This document shows positions 47,372-56,890 of a DNA stretch of 64,000 bases, piece after piece. A program made the translations under genes and the position numbers. This DNA is from Streptomyces hokutonensis (GTDB lineage: Bacteria > Actinomycetota > Actinomycetes > Streptomycetales > Streptomycetaceae). Location: contig NZ_BARG01000007.1 in NCBI RefSeq assembly GCF_000376565.1, forward strand, positions 62,001 to 126,000, in the 5' to 3' direction. Position 1 is the first letter of the stretch. Every line of letters starts with the position of its first letter. The notes under the pieces were generated by a model. It saw nothing but the letters and a program-made list of their open reading frames with translations, did no database searches and was not told where the DNA came from.

Positions 47372-47653
47372 ATGTTCGGAAGGCTCGGAGCTCCCGAGAT
47401 CATTCTCATCCTCGTCGTCATCGTGCTGCTCTTCGGCGCGAAGAAGCTTCCGGACATGGCCCGCTCCCTCGGCAAGTCCGCCCGCATCCTCAAGAGCGAG
47501 GCCAAGGCGATGAAGGAAGAGGGCAGCAGCACCCCCGCCCCCGCCGGCCCGCCGAACACCGACGAGCCCGTGCAGCGCACCATCCAGGCGGCCCCCGGCG
47601 ACGTGACCAGCTCGCGCCCCGTCACCGAGCCGTCGGACACGACCAAGCGCTGA
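47372..47653 (+). CDS. tatA: Twin-arginine translocase subunit TatA
   Basis: The 93-aa protein has a single membrane helix (LGAPEIILILVVIVLLF), the FGAKKLPDMARSLGKS hinge and amphipathic helix diagnostic for TatA, and a polar Pro/Thr-rich tail. It oligomerises to open the pore for folded proteins with RR signals. It is followed 48 bases later by tatC. Streptomyces export many enzymes through Tat. Confidence 0.96.
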   Translation: MFGRLGAPEIILILVVIVLLFGAKKLPDMARSLGKSARILKSEAKAMKEEGSSTPAPAGPPNTDEPVQRTIQAAPGDVTSSRPVTEPSDTTKR

Positions 47654-47701
47654 CGCAGGGCCGGGACGCCCCCGGCCCGCCGCACGAGATGAGGACGTGG
47701 G

Positions 47702-48664
47702 TTGCCCAAGTCTGCCCGCAAGAAGGAGAAGGACCCCGAGGGGCGGATGCCCCTCGCGGACCATCTGCGTGAGCTGCGCAACCGGCTCGCGAAGGCGATG
47801 CTCGCCATCATCGTGGTGACCTGCGTGGCCGCCTTCTTCTACAACGACATCGTCAACATCATCACCAAGCCGGTGCTGGACTCGGTCGGTTGCGCCTCGA
47901 CCTTCGAGGAACTGCGGAAGGCCGGCGACAAGACCCACCAGTGCGCGCAGATCACCATCAACGGTCTGCTGACGCCGTTCACACTGGCGTTGAAGGTGTC
48001 CCTGATGGCCGGCGTCGTCCTGGCGTCCCCGGTCTGGCTGTACCAGCTCTGGGGCTTCGTCGCCCCGGGCCTGCACAAGAACGAGAAGAAGTACGCGCTC
48101 GGCTTCGTCGGCACCGGCGTTCCGCTCTTCCTCGCGGGCGCCTACTTCGCCTACCGGGTGCTGCCCACCACCGCGAAGGTCCTGCTCGGCTTCACGCCGA
48201 AGGATGTCAACAACCTGCTGCCGCTCGACGACCTGCTCGACCTGGTCACGCGCATGGTGCTGGTCTTCGGCCTCTCCTTCGAGCTGCCGCTGCTGCTGAT
48301 CATGCTCAACCTCACCGGTGCGCTGACGGGCAAGCGGATGCTCGGCTGGTGGCGCGCCATGATCCTCGGCATCACGGTCTTCGCGGCCGTCGCCACCCCC
48401 AGCACCGACCCGCTGACGATGCTGGCCCTGGCCGGGCCCATCTGGGTGCTGTACTTCGGCGCGGTCCTCTTCTCGCTGCTCAACGACCGGCGCAAGCGCC
48501 GCCGCGACGAGTCCGGACCGGCCGACGACGAGGCCTCCGACCTGGACCTCACCCCCGAGGACATCGGCGACGTCGAAGCCGTCTCGGCCGGCCGGGCGGC
48601 CCTGCCCGAGCAGGCGAGCGGCACCGGTTCGGACCGGGTCAACGGGTATGACGACGTGACCTGA
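47702..48664 (+). CDS. tatC: Twin-arginine translocase subunit TatC
   Basis: The 320-aa protein has six membrane helices and forms the receptor for RR signal peptides with TatB. The conserved N-terminal cytoplasmic part MPLADHLRELRNRL and the loop LWGFVAPGLHKNEKKYALGF hold the signal-binding Glu residues. The C-terminal tail is charged and longer than in E. coli, typical of Streptomyces. The start is TTG at 47702, about eight bases after GAGG; no ATG or GTG fits the frame nearby. A strong terminator follows. Confidence 0.93.
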   Translation: MPKSARKKEKDPEGRMPLADHLRELRNRLAKAMLAIIVVTCVAAFFYNDIVNIITKPVLDSVGCASTFEELRKAGDKTHQCAQITINGLLTPFTLALKVSLMAGVVLASPVWLYQLWGFVAPGLHKNEKKYALGFVGTGVPLFLAGAYFAYRVLPTTAKVLLGFTPKDVNNLLPLDDLLDLVTRMVLVFGLSFELPLLLIMLNLTGALTGKRMLGWWRAMILGITVFAAVATPSTDPLTMLALAGPIWVLYFGAVLFSLLNDRRKRRRDESGPADDEASDLDLTPEDIGDVEAVSAGRAALPEQASGTGSDRVNGYDDVT

Positions 48665-48682
48665 TCACCTTCCCGACCTCCT

Positions 48683-48723
48683 CGGAGACCGGCCGTTCCC
48701 GCAGCGCGGGCGGCCGGTCTCCG
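48683..48723 (+). terminator. Terminator after tatC
   Basis: Arms CGGAGACCGGCCG (48683-48695) and CGGCCGGTCTCCG (48711-48723) surround an inner CCCGC-AGC-GCGGG hairpin, giving a long interrupted stem. Confidence 0.85.
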
Positions 48724-48762
48724 TGTGTGGAGGACCTATGGGAACGGATAATGATCGTCCTG

Positions 48763-48785
48763 TTGTCAGTGGCGCCCGGTACGCT
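48763..48785 (+). promoter_or_regulatory. RecA-NDp (PafBC-type) promoter of the helicase gene
   Basis: TTGTCAGTG (48763-48771), eight bases, then TACGCT (48780-48785) matches the actinobacterial RecA-NDp consensus TTGTCRGTG-N8-TAnnnT at every defined position. Transcription would start near 48792, only a few bases before the helicase ATG at 48796, where no ribosome site is seen. PafB and PafC, the known activators of this class, are encoded 2-4 kb upstream. Confidence 0.8.
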
Positions 48786-48795
48786 CGAAAGCACG

Positions 48796-51615
48796 ATGAC
48801 AGAGGACCTCTCCCCGGCCGAGCGGTACGCGGCAGCCCGCCTGCGGGCAGCCGAGCAGGCCACCGCGCTCGCGGACTTCCGCGAGATGTACGACTTCGGT
48901 CTCGACCCCTTCCAGATCGAGGCCTGTAAGGCGCTCGAAGCGGGGAAGGGCGTCCTGGTCGCGGCGCCCACCGGCTCCGGCAAGACGATCGTCGGCGAGT
49001 TCGCCGTCCACCTCGCCCTCCAGCAGGGCAAGAAGTGCTTCTACACGACCCCCATCAAGGCACTGTCCAACCAGAAGTACGCCGACCTGTGCCGCCGTTA
49101 CGGCGCGGACAAGGTCGGCCTGCTCACCGGCGACAACAGCGTCAACTCCGAGGCACCGGTGGTCGTCATGACCACCGAGGTCCTGCGGAACATGCTGTAC
49201 GCCGGTTCGCAGACCCTCCTGGGCCTCGGCTATGTGGTCATGGACGAGGTGCACTACCTCTCCGACCGCTTCCGCGGCGCCGTCTGGGAAGAGGTGATCA
49301 TCCACCTCCCCGAGTCGGTGACCCTGGTCTCCCTCTCGGCGACGGTGTCGAACGCGGAGGAGTTCGGCGACTGGCTCGACACCGTCCGCGGCGACACCGA
49401 GGTGATCGTCTCCGAGCACCGGCCCGTGCCGCTGTTCCAGCACGTGCTCGCCGGGCGGCGGATGTACGACCTCTTCGAGGAGGGCGAGGGCCACAAGAAG
49501 GCCGTCAACCCCGACCTCACCCGTCTGGCCCGCATGGAGGCGCAGCGCCCCTCCTACCAGGACCGCAGACGCGGCCGGGCCATGCGCGAGGCCGACCGGG
49601 AGCGCGAGCGCAGATCGCGTTCGCGGGTGTGGACACCGGGACGCCCCGAGGTCATCGAGCGGCTGGACAGCGAGGACCTGCTGCCCGCCATCACGTTCAT
49701 CTTCAGCCGCGCCGCCTGCGAGGCCGCCGTACAGCAGTGTCTGTATGCCGGGCTGCGGCTCAACGACGACGAGGCGCGGGAGAAGGTGCGCGCCCTCGTC
49801 GAGGAGCGCACGGCGTCGATTCCGTCCGAGGACCTGCATGTCCTCGGGTACTACGAGTGGCTGGAAGGCCTGGAGCGCGGCATCGCGGCCCACCACGCGG
49901 GCATGCTGCCGACGTTCAAGGAGGTCGTCGAGGAGCTGTTCCTGCGCGGCCTCGTGAAGGCCGTGTTCGCCACCGAGACCCTGGCGCTCGGCATCAACAT
50001 GCCCGCGCGCTCGGTGGTGTTGGAGAAGCTCGTCAAGTGGAACGGCGAGCAGCACGCCGACATCACCCCCGGCGAGTACACCCAGTTGACCGGTCGGGCC
50101 GGCCGGCGCGGCATCGACGTCGAGGGTCACGCCGTCGTGCTGTGGCAGCGCGGGATCAGCCCCGAGCACCTCGCGGGACTGGCCGGCACGCGTACGTATC
50201 CGCTGCGCTCCAGCTTCAAGCCGTCGTACAACATGGCGGTCAACCTCGTCGAGCAGTTCGGGCGGCACCGCTCGCGCGAGCTCCTCGAGACCTCCTTCGC
50301 GCAGTTCCAGGCGGACAAGTCGGTCGTCGGGATCTCGCGGCAGGTGCAGCGCAACGAAGAGGGCCTGGAGGGCTACAAGGACTCCATGACCTGCCACTTG
50401 GGCGACTTCGACGATTACATGCGGCTGCGCCGCGAGCTCAAGGACCGCGAGACCGAGCTCGCCCGGCAGGGCGTGGCACAGCGGCGCGCCGAGGCCGCCG
50501 TAGCCCTGGAGAAGCTCAAGCCGGGAGACGTCATCCACGTCCCGACCGGCAAGTACGCGGGTCTGGCCCTGGTGTTGGACCCGGGACTGCCCGCCGGGCG
50601 GTCCAACGGTCACCGCGGCTTCGAGCAGCACGACGGCCCGCGTCCGCTCGTCCTGACCGTCGAACGGCAGGTCAAGCGGCTCGCGTCGATGGACTTCCCG
50701 GTGCCGGTCGAGGCGTTGGACCGGATGCGGATCCCGAAATCCTTCAACCCCCGTTCTCCGCAGTCCCGTCGGGACCTGGCCTCCGCGCTGCGGACCAAGG
50801 CCGGGCACATCCCGCCGGAGCGCGCCCGCAAGCAGCGCTCGCAGGCCGCGGACGACCGGGAGATCGCGCAGTTGCGTACGGCGATCCGCGCGCACCCCTG
50901 CCACGGATGCACCGACCGTGAGGACCACGCCCGTTGGGCCGAGCGGTACCACCGGCTGCAGCGGGACACCACGCAGTTGGAGCGGCGCATCGAGGGGCGG
51001 ACCAACACCATCGCCCGCACCTTCGACCGGATCGTCGCGCTCCTCACCGAGCTGGACTATCTGCGCGGCGACGAGGTCACCGAGCACGGCAAGCGGCTGG
51101 CGCGGCTCTACGGCGAGCTCGATCTGCTCGCCAGTGAGTGTCTGCGCGAGGGTGTGTGGGAGGGGCTCGCCCCTGCCGAACTCGCCGCGTGCGTCTCGGC
51201 GTTGGTGTTCGAGGCGCGGGTCAGCGACGACGCCACGACGCCGAAGGTGCCGTCCGGTGCGGCCAAGGCCGCGCTGGGGGAGATGGTGCGGATCTGGGGG
51301 CGTCTTGACGCCCTGGAGGAAGATTTCCGGATCACTCAGACCGAGGGGGTCGGGCAGCGCGAGCCCGATCTCGGCTTCGCCTGGGCCGCGTTCATGTGGG
51401 CCAGTGGGAAGGGGCTGGACGAGGTGCTTCGGGAGGTGGAGATGCCGGCCGGGGACTTTGTTCGGTGGTGCAAGCAGGTGATTGATGTGCTCGGGCAGAT
51501 TTCGGCGGCGGCGCCGGTTTCTGGTGGGGAGGCGTCTTCTACTGTGGCGAAGAATGCGCGTAAGGCGGTTGATTTGTTGCTGCGGGGGGTTGTGGCCTAC
51601 TCGTCCGTGGGGTGA
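48796..51615 (+). CDS. SKI2/Mtr4-like DEAD/DEAH-box helicase with DSHCT domain
   Basis: The 939-aa superfamily II helicase has Walker A APTGSGKT, motif Ia TTPIKALSNQKY, DEVH box in VVMDEVHYLSDRFRG, motif III LSATVSNAEEF, motif V ALGINMPARSVV and motif VI QLTGRAGRRGID. A C-terminal DSHCT-type region (LGFAWAAFMWASGKGLDEVL) places it with Ski2/Mtr4/HelY enzymes that unwind RNA or DNA. The ATG at 48796 fits the RecA-NDp promoter just upstream; 48727 would start before it. Induction by DNA damage through PafBC is inferred. Confidence 0.93.
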   Translation: MTEDLSPAERYAAARLRAAEQATALADFREMYDFGLDPFQIEACKALEAGKGVLVAAPTGSGKTIVGEFAVHLALQQGKKCFYTTPIKALSNQKYADLCRRYGADKVGLLTGDNSVNSEAPVVVMTTEVLRNMLYAGSQTLLGLGYVVMDEVHYLSDRFRGAVWEEVIIHLPESVTLVSLSATVSNAEEFGDWLDTVRGDTEVIVSEHRPVPLFQHVLAGRRMYDLFEEGEGHKKAVNPDLTRLARMEAQRPSYQDRRRGRAMREADRERERRSRSRVWTPGRPEVIERLDSEDLLPAITFIFSRAACEAAVQQCLYAGLRLNDDEAREKVRALVEERTASIPSEDLHVLGYYEWLEGLERGIAAHHAGMLPTFKEVVEELFLRGLVKAVFATETLALGINMPARSVVLEKLVKWNGEQHADITPGEYTQLTGRAGRRGIDVEGHAVVLWQRGISPEHLAGLAGTRTYPLRSSFKPSYNMAVNLVEQFGRHRSRELLETSFAQFQADKSVVGISRQVQRNEEGLEGYKDSMTCHLGDFDDYMRLRRELKDRETELARQGVAQRRAEAAVALEKLKPGDVIHVPTGKYAGLALVLDPGLPAGRSNGHRGFEQHDGPRPLVLTVERQVKRLASMDFPVPVEALDRMRIPKSFNPRSPQSRRDLASALRTKAGHIPPERARKQRSQAADDREIAQLRTAIRAHPCHGCTDREDHARWAERYHRLQRDTTQLERRIEGRTNTIARTFDRIVALLTELDYLRGDEVTEHGKRLARLYGELDLLASECLREGVWEGLAPAELAACVSALVFEARVSDDATTPKVPSGAAKAALGEMVRIWGRLDALEEDFRITQTEGVGQREPDLGFAWAAFMWASGKGLDEVLREVEMPAGDFVRWCKQVIDVLGQISAAAPVSGGEASSTVAKNARKAVDLLLRGVVAYSSVG

Positions 51616-51643
51616 CGGGGTTGTTGGCGGGTGCGGGTTGACT

Positions 51644-51674
51644 GTGGCTGGTCGCGCAGTTCCCCGCGCCCCTA
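51644..51674 (+). repeat. Dispersed Streptomyces intergenic repeat
   Basis: The stretch GTGGCTGGTCGCGCAGTTCC followed by CCGCGCCCCTA matches a short element I recall as very frequent between genes in Streptomyces chromosomes. It lies in the 80-base gap between two convergent genes. Only this copy is noticed in the window. Confidence 0.6.
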
Positions 51675-51695
51675 GGGAGTTGGCCTCGCGTCCCT

Positions 51696-53360
51696 TTAAA
51701 AGTCCAGGTATGAGCGCCAGCCGCCGTGGGCTGTGATGTCCTCGGCGTCTTCCAGCGCCGCCGGCTCGCAGAGGAAGCCCGGCAGCCTCGTGCCGTCCGC
51801 CAGCTCCACGCTCCCCAGCGTCATCGGGCGGGGGAGGGTCGCCAGCAAGCGGCCCAAGCCCTCTGCCGGTAGGCGCCATACCTCTGTTTCTATCGCCGCG
51901 CCGGCCTCGGCGCCCACGTGTACCAGACCCGGCTTGGGCGGAGTTGTCGCGAGGGCGTGCAGGCGGTACACCGGGGCCGTTGTCGTCGTGCGGTCCAAGC
52001 GGGCGCCCAGGGACAGGAGTTGGGGGTTCAGGGGCTGGCCCGTCAAATGGGCTCCTACGACGGCCAGTTGGACTGTCGGTTCCAGGGCGTGGGCGATCTG
52101 TGCCAGGCGGTCGTCCGTGAATGCCGGGCCGATCAGCATCACGCCGAAGGGAAGGGCGTTCACCTCGCCCGACGGGACGGCCACCGCTGCCAGGTCGAAG
52201 AGGTTGGTGGAGTTGGTGAAGCGGCCCAGGCGGGCGTTGGCGCCCAGGGGGTCGGCCGCGACCTCGGTCAGGGTGGGGTGGCCAGGTGTGGTCGGGAGCA
52301 ACAGGGCGTCCGCGTCGGCCAGTTCGGAGAGGGCGTGGGCTCGGAGTGCCGCCAGACGTTCCTCGTCCGCGTACAGCTGGTGGGCCGGGATGTCGCGGGC
52401 CCGGGTGATGATGCCGGTGACGGTGGGGTCCAGGCCCTCGACGCCGTCTGCGATTGCTTTGTCGATAAAACTCCCCACCGCTGTATAGCGCTCGGCCACG
52501 AACGCGCCCTGGTAGAGCATCGCCGCCGCCTCCGTGAAGGGGGTGAGGTCGAGGGTGCGGATCTCGGCGCCCGCGCCCCTGAGCTGCTCCACCGCTGCCT
52601 CGTAGGCCTCCGCCCAGCCCTCGTCCAGTTCGCCGAGCTGTTCGCGTTCCGCTACCGCGATGCGCCACGGGCCCGGCGCGCGCTGGGGGAGGGGCGGGAG
52701 GTCGCGGTCGGGTGGGGAGGCCATGAAGGACAGGGCCTGTTCGGCCTCGGGGAGGGTGCGGGCGAAGACCGTCACGCAGTCGATCGAGGCGCAGGCCGGG
52801 ACGACTCCCCTCGTCGGGACCAGGCCGCGCGTGGGCTTGAGGCCGACGATGCCGTTGAAGGCGGCGGGGACCCGGCCCGAGCCCGCCGTGTCGGTGCCGA
52901 GGGCGAAGTCGACGATGCCCAGGGCCACGGCGACCGCCGAACCGGCGCTGGAGCCGCCGCTGATCCGCGCCGGGTCGTGGGCGTTGCGGACCGCGCCGTA
53001 CGGGGAGCGCGTGCCGACCAGGCCGGTGGCGAACTGGTCGAGATTCGTGGTGCCGAGCACGATCGCGCCGGCCGCGCGGAGGCGGGCGACCACCGGGGCG
53101 TCCGTCTCCGGGGCGTAGGCGTACGCCGGGCAGCCCGCCGTCGTGGGCAGACCCTGGACGTCTATGTTGCCCTTGGCCGCGAACAGGCGGCCCGCGAGGG
53201 GGAGTTGCTCGCCCGCTGCCACTCGCTCGTCCAGCGACTGTGCCTCTTGCTCGACCTCCGGCTGCGGGCGCAGGTCGATCCAGATCTCGGGACGGTCCAC
53301 GGCCTCGATGCGGGCGTAGGCGGCGCGGACTCGGGACACGGTGGTCGAGGGGGTCGACAT
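51696..53360 (-). CDS. Allophanate hydrolase (amidase family)
   Basis: The 554-aa enzyme hydrolyses allophanate to ammonia and CO2. The amidase triad is visible: Lys in FAAKGNIDV, cis-Ser in ISGGSSAGSAVAVA and nucleophile Ser in TDTAGSGRVPAAFNG. The C-terminal 130 residues (AVVGAHLTGQPLNPQL, FLCEPAALEDAEDI) are the allophanate hydrolase-specific domain. ATG at 53360 follows the carboxylase gene by 20 bases and has AAGGAG upstream. It takes the product of the carboxylase pathway encoded upstream and is the last gene of the operon. Confidence 0.94.
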   Translation of the reverse strand: MSTPSTTVSRVRAAYARIEAVDRPEIWIDLRPQPEVEQEAQSLDERVAAGEQLPLAGRLFAAKGNIDVQGLPTTAGCPAYAYAPETDAPVVARLRAAGAIVLGTTNLDQFATGLVGTRSPYGAVRNAHDPARISGGSSAGSAVAVALGIVDFALGTDTAGSGRVPAAFNGIVGLKPTRGLVPTRGVVPACASIDCVTVFARTLPEAEQALSFMASPPDRDLPPLPQRAPGPWRIAVAEREQLGELDEGWAEAYEAAVEQLRGAGAEIRTLDLTPFTEAAAMLYQGAFVAERYTAVGSFIDKAIADGVEGLDPTVTGIITRARDIPAHQLYADEERLAALRAHALSELADADALLLPTTPGHPTLTEVAADPLGANARLGRFTNSTNLFDLAAVAVPSGEVNALPFGVMLIGPAFTDDRLAQIAHALEPTVQLAVVGAHLTGQPLNPQLLSLGARLDRTTTTAPVYRLHALATTPPKPGLVHVGAEAGAAIETEVWRLPAEGLGRLLATLPRPMTLGSVELADGTRLPGFLCEPAALEDAEDITAHGGWRSYLDF

Positions 53361-53380
53361 CTCTTGGTGCTCCTTGTTGT

Positions 53381-56300
53381 TCAGCTTGCGGGGGCGAGGA
53401 CGAGGAGCGCCGTGCCCGCTTCGACCTGGTCGCCGGGCCTGGCCAGGATCTCGGCCACCACACCGGCCATCGGGGCGTGGACCCTGGATTCCATCTTCAT
53501 CGCCTCGAGGGCCAGGAGGGGCTGGCCGACGGTCACCTCGTCGCCGGGCTCTACGTTCAACTGCCAGACGGACGCGGCGAATTCGGCCTCGACCAGGCGT
53601 CCGCCGACCGGGACCGTCACCTCGGCCTGCGGTGGTGCCGGGGCGGCTGCCGCCTCGGCCCGGGTGAACTCGCCCGCCGCCTCCCAGGCATCGCGTTCCG
53701 CGCCGAACGCGGTCTGCTGCCGGGTCCTGAACTCCGCGATGGATTGCGCGTGTTCGGCCAGGAACGCCTCGTACTCGGCGAGCGAGAACGTGCCCTCCTC
53801 GATGCGGGGGACGAAGCGGCCGGAGATGATGTCGGCCCGAAGTTCGAGGAGTTCGTCCGCCTCCACCGGGTACCACTTGATCCGGTCGAAGAAGCGCAGC
53901 AGCCAGGGCGAGCCCGGCTCGAACGCGCCGCGCTGCTGCCAGCCCGACCACACCTGGGTCGTACGGCCCACGAACTGGTAGCCGCCGGGGCCCTCCATGC
54001 CGTAGATGCAGAGGTACGCGCCGCCGATGCCGACCGAGTTCTCCGCCGTCCAGGTGCGGGCCGGGTTGTACTTGGTGGTCACCAGGCGGTGGCGCGGGTC
54101 CAGCGGGGTGGCCACTGGGGCGCCCAAGTAGACGTCTCCCAGGCCGAGTACGAGGTATTCGGCGTCGAAGACCGTGCCGTAGACGTCCTCGACCGAGTCC
54201 AGGCCGTTGACGCGGCGGATGAACTCGATGTTCCAGGGGCACCAGGGGGCGTCGTCGCGGACGCCCGCCATGTAGCGGGCGATGGCCTCGCGGGTCGCCG
54301 GGTCGTCCCAGGAGAGGGGGAGGTGGACCGTGCGGGAGGGGACGATCAGCTGGTCGGTGGGCGGGAGGGCCGCCGCTATCTCCCTTACGGAGGTGAGGAG
54401 TTGGGACTGGGGCAGGCGGGTCGGGTCCGTCTGGATCTGGAGGGAGCGGATGCCCGGGGTGAGGTCCGTGACGCCATCGAAGTCGGCCTCCAACACCGCT
54501 TCCATCAGGGCGTGGACGCGCATGCGCTGCGCCAAGTCCAGTTGCATGGGGCCGAATTCGACCAGGAGGTTGTCGTCGCCGCTGCGACGGAAGGTGACGT
54601 CTCCGTCCCGGGCGAGGATTCCGCCGTCCACGATGGACGGGCGGGGTGAGCCGTCGACGTTCACCGGGAGGAAGCGGACCGTGTCGCCGGGCCTGAACTG
54701 GCCCAGTTTCCAGCGCTCTTGGCTGATGACCGTCGCGGGGCAGACGAAGCCGCCGAGGGAGGGACCGTCGGGGCCGAGCAGGACCGGCATGTCTCCCGTG
54801 TAGTCGACGGCACCGACCGAGTACGGGGTGTCGTGGATGTTGGACGGGTGCAGGCCCGCCTCGCCGCCGTCGGTGCGGGCCCAGCGCGGCTTGGGGCCGA
54901 CCAGGCGGACGCCTGTGCGCGCCGAGTTGAAGTGGACCTTCCAGTCGGCCGCGTAGAAGTCGTGGATGTCGTCCTCGGTGAAGAACTCCGGTGCCGCGTG
55001 CGGGCCTTCGACCGCCGCCACGTCCCACACGGTGCCGAAGGCCGGGCGGTCGGCGGGCGGTACCGGTGTGCCCTCGGCGACCGTGCCGCCGTGCAGGACG
55101 TCACCGGTGCGCAGCGCCCGGCCGCCGTGGCCGCCGAAGCGGCCCAGGGTGAACGTGCTCGCGCTGCCGAGGAAGGCGGGCACGTCCAGGCCGCCCGCGA
55201 ACAACACATAGGTCCGCAGGCCGTGATCGGCCGGTGCGCCGATCTCCAGGACCGCGCCGGCGGGGACCGTCACCGGCTCCCACTGCGGGACCGGAACGCT
55301 GTCGACCGTCACTGGCGCCGGGGCGCCCGTCACACACACCGTGGTGGCGTGGGTGAACCTCAACGTCGGTCCCTGGAGCGTGCATTCGAGGCCGGGAGTG
55401 CCCTCGTCGTTGCCGAGCGCGCGGTTGCCGAGGCGGAAGGAGAGGTCGTCCATCGGGCCGCACGGGGGGACGCCGACCTGCCAGTAGCCGGTGCGCCCTG
55501 GCCAGTCCTGGACCGTGGTGAGGGTGCCGCCCGCGACGATCTCGATGCGGGGCGTGGGGTCGGTGACGCCGGCGAGGGTCGCCGTGGAGTGGGCCGCCGT
55601 ACGGAAGTCCGGCTCGGCGAGGGCCGCCCGGACCAGGCCCAGGTTCGTCTCGATGCCGTCCACGCGGGTGCGGGCCAGCGCCTCGTCGAGCCGTCGCAGC
55701 GCGTGGGCGCGATCGGAGCCGTAGGCGATGACCTTCGCGAGCATCGGGTCGTACGACGTCGTCACCTCGGTGCCGGTCTCCACCCAGCCGTCGACGCGGA
55801 CGCCGTGCGGGAACTCGACGCGGGTCAACAGGCCCGCGCTGGGCCGGTGTTCGCGGGACGGGTCCTCGGCGTAGACGCGGGCCTCGACGGCGTGGCCGCG
55901 CGGGCTGCCCGGGTCGCGAACGACCTCCCGCTCGCCGCGCGCCAGGCGCAGCATCCAGGCGACCAGATCGACGCCGTAGATCTCCTCGGTGACCGGATGT
56001 TCCACCTGGAGACGGGTGTTGACCTCCAGGAAGTAGGCCTCCTCGCGGCGGGCGTCGTAGACGAACTCGACGGTTCCGGCGGAGCGGTAGCCGACCGAGG
56101 CGCACAAGTCGCGGGCGTTCGCCGCCAGTTGGTCGCGTACGTGGTCGGGGAGTCCAGGTGCGGGGGCCTCCTCGACCACCTTCTGGTTGCGGCGCTGGAG
56201 GGAGCAGTCGCGGTCGCCGAAGGTGACGACGCCGCCCTCGCCGTCGCCGAAGACCTGTACCTCGACATGGCGGGCGTGCTCGACGAGGCGTTCCAGGAAG

Positions 56301-56890
56301 ACGCCGGCGGAGGAGAAGGAGGCGGCGGCGACGCGCTGCACCCGCTCCCAGGCCTCGGTGAGTTCGTCGGCGGAGTGGCAGGCCGACATGCCGATGCCGC
56401 CGCCTCCGCCGGTCGCCTTGAGCATGACGGGGTAGCCGATGCGCGCGGCTTGGATGAGCGCTTCGTCCACGTCAGCCAACAGGCCTGTACCCGGGGCGAG
56501 TTGGACGTTCGCCGCCTCGGCGGCCGCCCGTGCCGTGTGTTTGGCGCCGAACAGTTCCAGTTGGGCGGGCGTCGGGCCGACGAACACAATGCCCGCGTCC
56601 TCGCAGCGCCGGGCGAAGGACGCGTCCTCGGAGAGGAAGCCGTAGCCGGGGTGGATCGCGCCCGCGCCGCTGTCCTTGGCCGCCTTGAGCACCAAGTCGG
56701 CGTCCAGGTACGACTCCTTGGCCGGTGCGGGGCCGAGCCGTACCGCCTCGTCGGCGAGCCGTACGTGGGGGGCCGAGCGGTCGGCGTCGGAGTACACGGC
56801 GACCGTGCGCAGGCCGAGTTCGCGGGCGGTGCGGATGATGCGGACGGCGATCTCGCCACGGTTGGCGATCAGCAGCGTGTCGAAGCTCAT
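53381..56890 (-). CDS. Biotin-dependent urea/guanidine carboxylase
   Basis: The 1169-aa enzyme has a biotin carboxylase domain (about 1-450; ANRGEIAVRIIRTARELG, KATGGGGGIGMS, EVNTRLQVEHPVTE), then AHS2-type and AHS1-type carboxyltransferase domains (about 470-1060), and a C-terminal biotinyl domain with the target Lys in LALEAMKMES. It has long been annotated as urea carboxylase. Homologues next to two DUF1989 genes have been shown to carboxylate guanidine, and this is the context here. The start ATG overlaps the preceding gene by four bases. Confidence 0.93.
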   Translation of the reverse strand: MSFDTLLIANRGEIAVRIIRTARELGLRTVAVYSDADRSAPHVRLADEAVRLGPAPAKESYLDADLVLKAAKDSGAGAIHPGYGFLSEDASFARRCEDAGIVFVGPTPAQLELFGAKHTARAAAEAANVQLAPGTGLLADVDEALIQAARIGYPVMLKATGGGGGIGMSACHSADELTEAWERVQRVAAASFSSAGVFLERLVEHARHVEVQVFGDGEGGVVTFGDRDCSLQRRNQKVVEEAPAPGLPDHVRDQLAANARDLCASVGYRSAGTVEFVYDARREEAYFLEVNTRLQVEHPVTEEIYGVDLVAWMLRLARGEREVVRDPGSPRGHAVEARVYAEDPSREHRPSAGLLTRVEFPHGVRVDGWVETGTEVTTSYDPMLAKVIAYGSDRAHALRRLDEALARTRVDGIETNLGLVRAALAEPDFRTAAHSTATLAGVTDPTPRIEIVAGGTLTTVQDWPGRTGYWQVGVPPCGPMDDLSFRLGNRALGNDEGTPGLECTLQGPTLRFTHATTVCVTGAPAPVTVDSVPVPQWEPVTVPAGAVLEIGAPADHGLRTYVLFAGGLDVPAFLGSASTFTLGRFGGHGGRALRTGDVLHGGTVAEGTPVPPADRPAFGTVWDVAAVEGPHAAPEFFTEDDIHDFYAADWKVHFNSARTGVRLVGPKPRWARTDGGEAGLHPSNIHDTPYSVGAVDYTGDMPVLLGPDGPSLGGFVCPATVISQERWKLGQFRPGDTVRFLPVNVDGSPRPSIVDGGILARDGDVTFRRSGDDNLLVEFGPMQLDLAQRMRVHALMEAVLEADFDGVTDLTPGIRSLQIQTDPTRLPQSQLLTSVREIAAALPPTDQLIVPSRTVHLPLSWDDPATREAIARYMAGVRDDAPWCPWNIEFIRRVNGLDSVEDVYGTVFDAEYLVLGLGDVYLGAPVATPLDPRHRLVTTKYNPARTWTAENSVGIGGAYLCIYGMEGPGGYQFVGRTTQVWSGWQQRGAFEPGSPWLLRFFDRIKWYPVEADELLELRADIISGRFVPRIEEGTFSLAEYEAFLAEHAQSIAEFRTRQQTAFGAERDAWEAAGEFTRAEAAAAPAPPQAEVTVPVGGRLVEAEFAASVWQLNVEPGDEVTVGQPLLALEAMKMESRVHAPMAGVVAEILARPGDQVEAGTALLVLAPAS

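Noticed and set aside
48766..53463. A minus-strand frame of more than 1500 codons across the helicase and allophanate hydrolase genes
   Set aside because: It is out of frame with the hydrolase and antisense to the helicase; the translation is low-complexity Arg/Gly/Pro/Ala.
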